Positions 60,485 through 64,000 of a stretch of 64,000 nucleotides of DNA are shown piece by piece. The stretch spans positions 496,001 through 560,000 of the forward strand of contig AP026164.1 of NCBI GenBank assembly GCA_030295235.1, written 5' to 3'. Origin of the DNA: Fistulifera solaris. Its lineage: Eukaryota > Bacillariophyta > Bacillariophyceae > Naviculales > Stauroneidaceae. The position numbers were made by a program, and so were the translations under genes. Each line of letters begins with the position of its first letter. The first letter of the stretch is position 1. The notes below the pieces were generated by a model. The model was not told the DNA's origin, ran no database searches, and saw only the letters and a program-made list of their open reading frames with translations.

Positions 60485-61646
60485 ATGAAAAAAGCAAAAA
60501 GCAAACAATTAAAGTCAGCTAGAAACGGAAGCTCAATCATGCATAGTAGGACGAGTACAGAGTCAATGTATTGCGTAGCCATCGAGGATATAAAAGATGC
60601 TGCAATACGGATCGAAGGGATTGCCCATCGTACACCCGTACTAACTTCTACGTCCATCAACCAAAAGGCTAAACGAAATCTCTTCTTTAAAGTGGAAGCC
60701 ATGCAAAAGACTGGGTCATTCAAATTTCGCGGGGCACTCAATGCTGTCAAAAGTGTCGTGTCTGAGCAACCCGACGACGAGATTATGTTTGTCTCCCATT
60801 CGTCGGGTAATCACGCCCAAGCGTTGGCCCTCGCTGCGAAGCTCTCTAGTCAAAAGGCAACTATTGTAATGCCAAACAACACTCCGTCCGTCAAAAAGGC
60901 AGCTGTTGCTGATTTTGGGGCTTCTATTGTGATAGTCGAGAACACGAATGAAGCACGGGAAGACAAAGCAACTGAAATTGTCAATGAAAGTGGTGGAGGT
61001 GAGTTAGTTGCGTGAACAAAAACACAGCCGCAATTCTCTAAGGCATGGCTCAAACTTATTAATCGGTTTTCGAAAAGTATTTGTACATCCCAGTGAAGAC
61101 CCCCGTGTAATAGCAGGACAGGGCACTGTGTGTCTTGAATTTCTGGAGCAGATGGGGGATATCAAATTGGATGTTGTCATTATTCCCGTTGGAGGAGGGG
61201 GCTTAGCTGCAGGAAATGTAATGACTCTTCGATCTTTGCAACCAGGCATCAAAATCATTCTGGCTGAACCGTCAGCGCTAGACGACGCGTACCGAAGTTT
61301 CAAGGAGAAGACATTACTGAAGCACGCGGATGATAACAAGTTGGAGAGTGTAGCAGACGGTTTGAAGACTACGTTGGGACCGAACACGTGGCCGATTATT
61401 CGTGATAAAGTTGATAGTATTTTTACTGTGTCGGAAAAGGAAATACTGCAAGCAACCAAACTTATTTGGGAGCGCCTTAAAGTGATGATAGAACCCAGTG
61501 CTGGAGTGGGTGTTGCTGTGGCACTGTCGGAAGAGTTTGCGCACACTTACGGCAATGCACACAATGTTGGTATAGTTTTATGCGGTGGCAATGTGGATGT
61601 TGTAAAAATTGCTGCAAAAATGGATCAGTATGCTATTGATGATTAA
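60485..61646 (+). CDS. Serine racemase/threonine dehydratase-like PLP enzyme
   Basis: Fold type II PLP enzyme. Exons 60485-60998 and 61078-61646, 79-nt intron, 360 residues. Lys-binding motif GSFKFRGALNA, substrate loop SHSSGNHAQA, phosphate-binding Gly loop PVGGGGLAAG and a late CGGN that contacts the pyridine ring are all present. VHPSEDPRVIAGQGT after the junction is typical of serine racemase. The two activities share these motifs, so racemisation and dehydration cannot be separated. Start may also be the ATG at 60539 (MHSRTSTESM). No targeting signal is clear. Confidence 0.88.
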
Positions 61647-61709
61647 TTATGTATTGTACAGTAAAGACTCACTACCGATCCCTAGCGGGCTGTAACGCTT
61701 ACGCAATCG

Positions 61710-62474
61710 TCAAATTGAATCATTTGATCTCAACAAATCATCGATTCGATCGATTGAGAGGTGCAAAATGATTGACACAATTACGTTATCGAGGCTACCG
61801 GGGCAGGTTGCTTCCACAACGGCAGCAATAGCTCCATAGGATAGGACAAGTCGAAGCGGCAAAACATCCAAGCCAAGAATATAAAACAAGACATAGATAC
61901 CAGCAACCGTCCCTAGAAAGACCCCTACCACGGATCCTTCCATACTTTTGCGTGCTGCAAGAGGCATTTGATACACGTGGCGTCCGAAGAACTCCCCTAT
62001 CAGCGGCGCCGCAACAGAGTCCCCTAAACCTACGGCAGCAATTAGAATAGCGGCTCGAGGAGACATGAAATGATAGAGACCCAAGTAAATCAAAAGAGCA
62101 TTAAATTGCATCGGTCCCCATAATAGTTCCGAAGGAGAAGAAGACCGAGACAGCGCTTGAACTTCGATATCATCTGGATCCTTACAAATGAAACCTTTGT
62201 ACCAAAATCGAATCATGAGAGCTGCTGGCACGATTGTGTTAAATCTCCAAGTCCAGTCAGTCGTATCGTAGAGCGGCCAAAAGATTAAACTGCTACTCAA
62301 CACCATATGAATGCATGGTTTTGTCCAAGTTGATCTGCTTCTGTCCATGTTGCTCAGTCGATTGACGAGCTCAAGGCATATTTTAATGCATATCAACGTC
62401 CATTGCAGCACTAAAATATTGTTGAGAATTGGGGGAAGATATTTCCATGATAAGTACTTAAGAAAAAAAGCCAT
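61710..62474 (-). CDS. Dolichol/phytol kinase-like membrane protein
   Basis: Membrane protein of about 254 residues with six to seven hydrophobic segments. The block GDSVAAPLIGEFFGRH followed by KSMEGSVVGVFLG resembles the CTP-dependent polyprenol kinase family (dolichol, phytol and farnesol kinases). It is shorter than dolichol kinases and nearer to the phytol kinase size. The ATG at 62474 is the first in frame. The open frame extends upstream (LRSAPFSPSDPLENIVLFAY) without an ATG, so a missing 5' exon is possible. Convergent with the racemase gene, 63 bp apart. Substrate unknown. Confidence 0.7.
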   Translation of the reverse strand: MAFFLKYLSWKYLPPILNNILVLQWTLICIKICLELVNRLSNMDRSRSTWTKPCIHMVLSSSLIFWPLYDTTDWTWRFNTIVPAALMIRFWYKGFICKDPDDIEVQALSRSSSPSELLWGPMQFNALLIYLGLYHFMSPRAAILIAAVGLGDSVAAPLIGEFFGRHVYQMPLAARKSMEGSVVGVFLGTVAGIYVLFYILGLDVLPLRLVLSYGAIAAVVEATCPGSLDNVIVSIILHLSIDRIDDLLRSNDSI

Positions 62475-63228
62475 GATAGCATACGCGAACAATACAATGT
62501 TTTCAAGAGGATCACTTGGACTGAATGGTGCGCTGCGCAGTATTCAACTGGATCGAAGCTCGGATAAGTGTTTGTTGATTATTAGGGGTGGCGTATTAAT
62601 TACGGCATGATTACACCTGGTAAGAAAATCCGCTCAATCAAGGTTTGGACGTTCCTCATTCAATCCGATAACAGCATAAACAATAGCAATTAGAATGCCA
62701 TGTGTTCGAGGCGTTCAATGAATTCTTTCTGGTGAAATATGCGGACCTTGCCTCAACACAACCACGACTGCATTTCAGTCATGAATCACATTTTGTATTT
62801 TATCCGTTCTGTACGCCTCCTAGAGGAAGCTTAATCGCCTGACTGAAATAAATTTAAAAATTCATAAGTTAGGGCATGTTATTTGGAGATCTGTTAATGG
62901 AGTGGAAGACGTCGACGCGTTGCGCAACCAACTTTTAATCGAAAGGTGTTTACTCTCTTTATGAAGTGTACCCCTGCGTAGGGCGACAATGTTCCGACTC
63001 AGCCGGAATCCAGTCCCGGAAAAGTTATGCCTCCGCGCTCCGCTCGGCTCCGCGCGCAATCAGCGGCTCGTCTGTCTGTCCTCCCAACGGGTCGATCTTG
63101 TGATCTTGTGGTCTTGTGGCTTGTGGCAATGCGGATTTTCGTTCGCCCTTCTATGTTTGCCATGTTGCTTTGCAAATAGACTGGACTAGTGTGCTTTCTT
63201 TGAGGGAAAGATTCTGCGGTGGCTTTCT
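62475..63228. other. Intergenic between the kinase-like gene and UPF1
   Basis: Divergent promoter region containing hairpin-element copy 6. No gene recognised. Confidence 0.5.
62745..62790 (+). repeat. Dispersed hairpin element, copy 6
   Basis: GGACCTTGCCTC, then a perfect core CGACTGCATTTCAGTCATG at 62765-62783, followed by AATCA as in copy 1. Confidence 0.7.
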
Positions 63229-64000
63229 ATGCTTTTGAAACAGCCAATGGAAGACGAAAAAGCCAGTAACGACCGCATCGGTCACGCCGAAGTTCACTTT
63301 AACGACGAGGACGACGACCCGGAAGAGAGCGAGGACGATGAAGAAGAATCCAGTGACGGGGATGAAGACTTATCCGATGTATCTCATGAGGAAAATGCTT
63401 CGGATGATGATGAAGACATACTTCTTTATTCTGCTGATCACTACGACGAAGACAACTTACCGGACTATTCTTGTCGTTATTGCGGTATTCACAATCCATC
63501 TTGCGTTGCGATGTGTGTGGAGTCCAAAAAGTGGTTCTGCAATTCATCGGGTACAACCGGTTGCAGCCATCTCGTCCACCACTTAGTTCGATCGCGCTCT
63601 CACCAGGTTCAGCTGCACCCTAATAGTCCCTTAGCGGACACTGTTTTGGAATGTTATAATTGCGCTTCGAAGAACGTCTTTGTTCTGGGATTCGTCCCTG
63701 CCAGTGCCAGTTCGGTTGTTGTTTTGCTGTGTCGTGTGTGCGTTGAGACAGTGCCTGCTTTGAAAGACATGGATTGGGAACTTTCACAGTGGCATCCGGT
63801 GTTGCAGGATCGACAATTTCTTCCGTGGTTACTGTCGGTGCCATCGGAAAAGCTTCAGTTGCGCGCACGGGATATCTCGCAAGCTCAAATGGCAAGGTTG
63901 GAGGAGCTGTGGAAAACAAATCCGGAAGCTCGCTATGCGGATTTGAATCGCCCGGAAATAACGGAAGAGCAGGATCTACCTTCCGTGCAGCGTGTGTACG
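63229..64000 (+). CDS. UPF1: UPF1 RNA helicase, N-terminal part (runs off the window)
   Basis: ATP-dependent RNA helicase of nonsense-mediated decay. Only the N-terminus is present; the frame is open to the last base. An acidic leader (about residues 8-75, Asp/Glu/Ser) precedes the Cys/His-rich domain that binds UPF2: CRYCGIHNPSC, WFCNSSG, HLVHHLVRS, LECYNC and NVFVLGF are seen in order, followed by LLCRVC and W...QWHPVLQDRQFLPWL. The ATG at 63229 or 63247 is the likely start. The ATPase core lies beyond the window. Confidence 0.93.
   Translation, partial: MLLKQPMEDEKASNDRIGHAEVHFNDEDDDPEESEDDEEESSDGDEDLSDVSHEENASDDDEDILLYSADHYDEDNLPDYSCRYCGIHNPSCVAMCVESKKWFCNSSGTTGCSHLVHHLVRSRSHQVQLHPNSPLADTVLECYNCASKNVFVLGFVPASASSVVVLLCRVCVETVPALKDMDWELSQWHPVLQDRQFLPWLLSVPSEKLQLRARDISQAQMARLEELWKTNPEARYADLNRPEITEEQDLPSVQRVY

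Overview
The window looks like nuclear DNA of a pennate diatom, most likely Phaeodactylum tricornutum or a close relative. The evidence is gene content: phytoene desaturase, chitin synthases, bestrophin and serine racemase beside typical eukaryotic housekeeping genes (COG4, EMC4, CK2 beta, UPF1, polyubiquitin). Introns are few, short (about 65-240 nt) and GT-AG. Several proteins start with a signal peptide ending in an ASAF-like motif (GSAF, FAFAP, AVAF, GEAF), as diatom plastid preproteins do. Genes are dense and lie on both strands. I see no bacterial operons, phage or CRISPR.

Layout. 0.3-9.2 kb: choline-transporter-like protein, DUS2, a 52-bp palindromic tandem array, a gamma-glutamylcyclotransferase-like protein and a plastid-targeted bestrophin with cAMP/CO2-response-like promoter motifs. 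10.6-21.8 kb: an unknown Cys-rich protein, a SMARCAL1-like SNF2 ATPase divergent from COG4, an alpha/beta hydrolase, two small unknown genes and tetrameric polyubiquitin. 23.3-32.3 kb: two paralogous cytochrome-b5-like/chitin synthase genes, head to head. 32.6-39.7 kb: phytoene desaturase, then methylmalonate-semialdehyde dehydrogenase between two bL12 genes. 39.8-48.2 kb: amino-acid transporter, NSF-like AAA ATPase with a plastid-type leader, sulfotransferase, plastid-type PNPase. 49.3-64 kb: CK2 beta, EMC4, ascorbate peroxidase, a KOW-like unknown, TPS-TPP fusion, serine racemase/threonine dehydratase, polyprenol-kinase-like protein and the start of UPF1.

Sequence quality. Eleven genes carry 17 single-base frame breaks, all in mononucleotide runs. 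In each gene the proposed correction makes the total coding length a multiple of three and rejoins conserved domains. This points to homopolymer errors in a draft assembly rather than decay, and the affected genes are annotated as one locus each.

Unexplained structure. Besides the 52-bp array there is a degenerate relative at 48.8-49.15 kb, a hairpin element of about 45 bp present six times between genes, a separate interspersed repeat of about 105 bp in three copies, and a polyubiquitin intron whose two borders repeat the start codon context.
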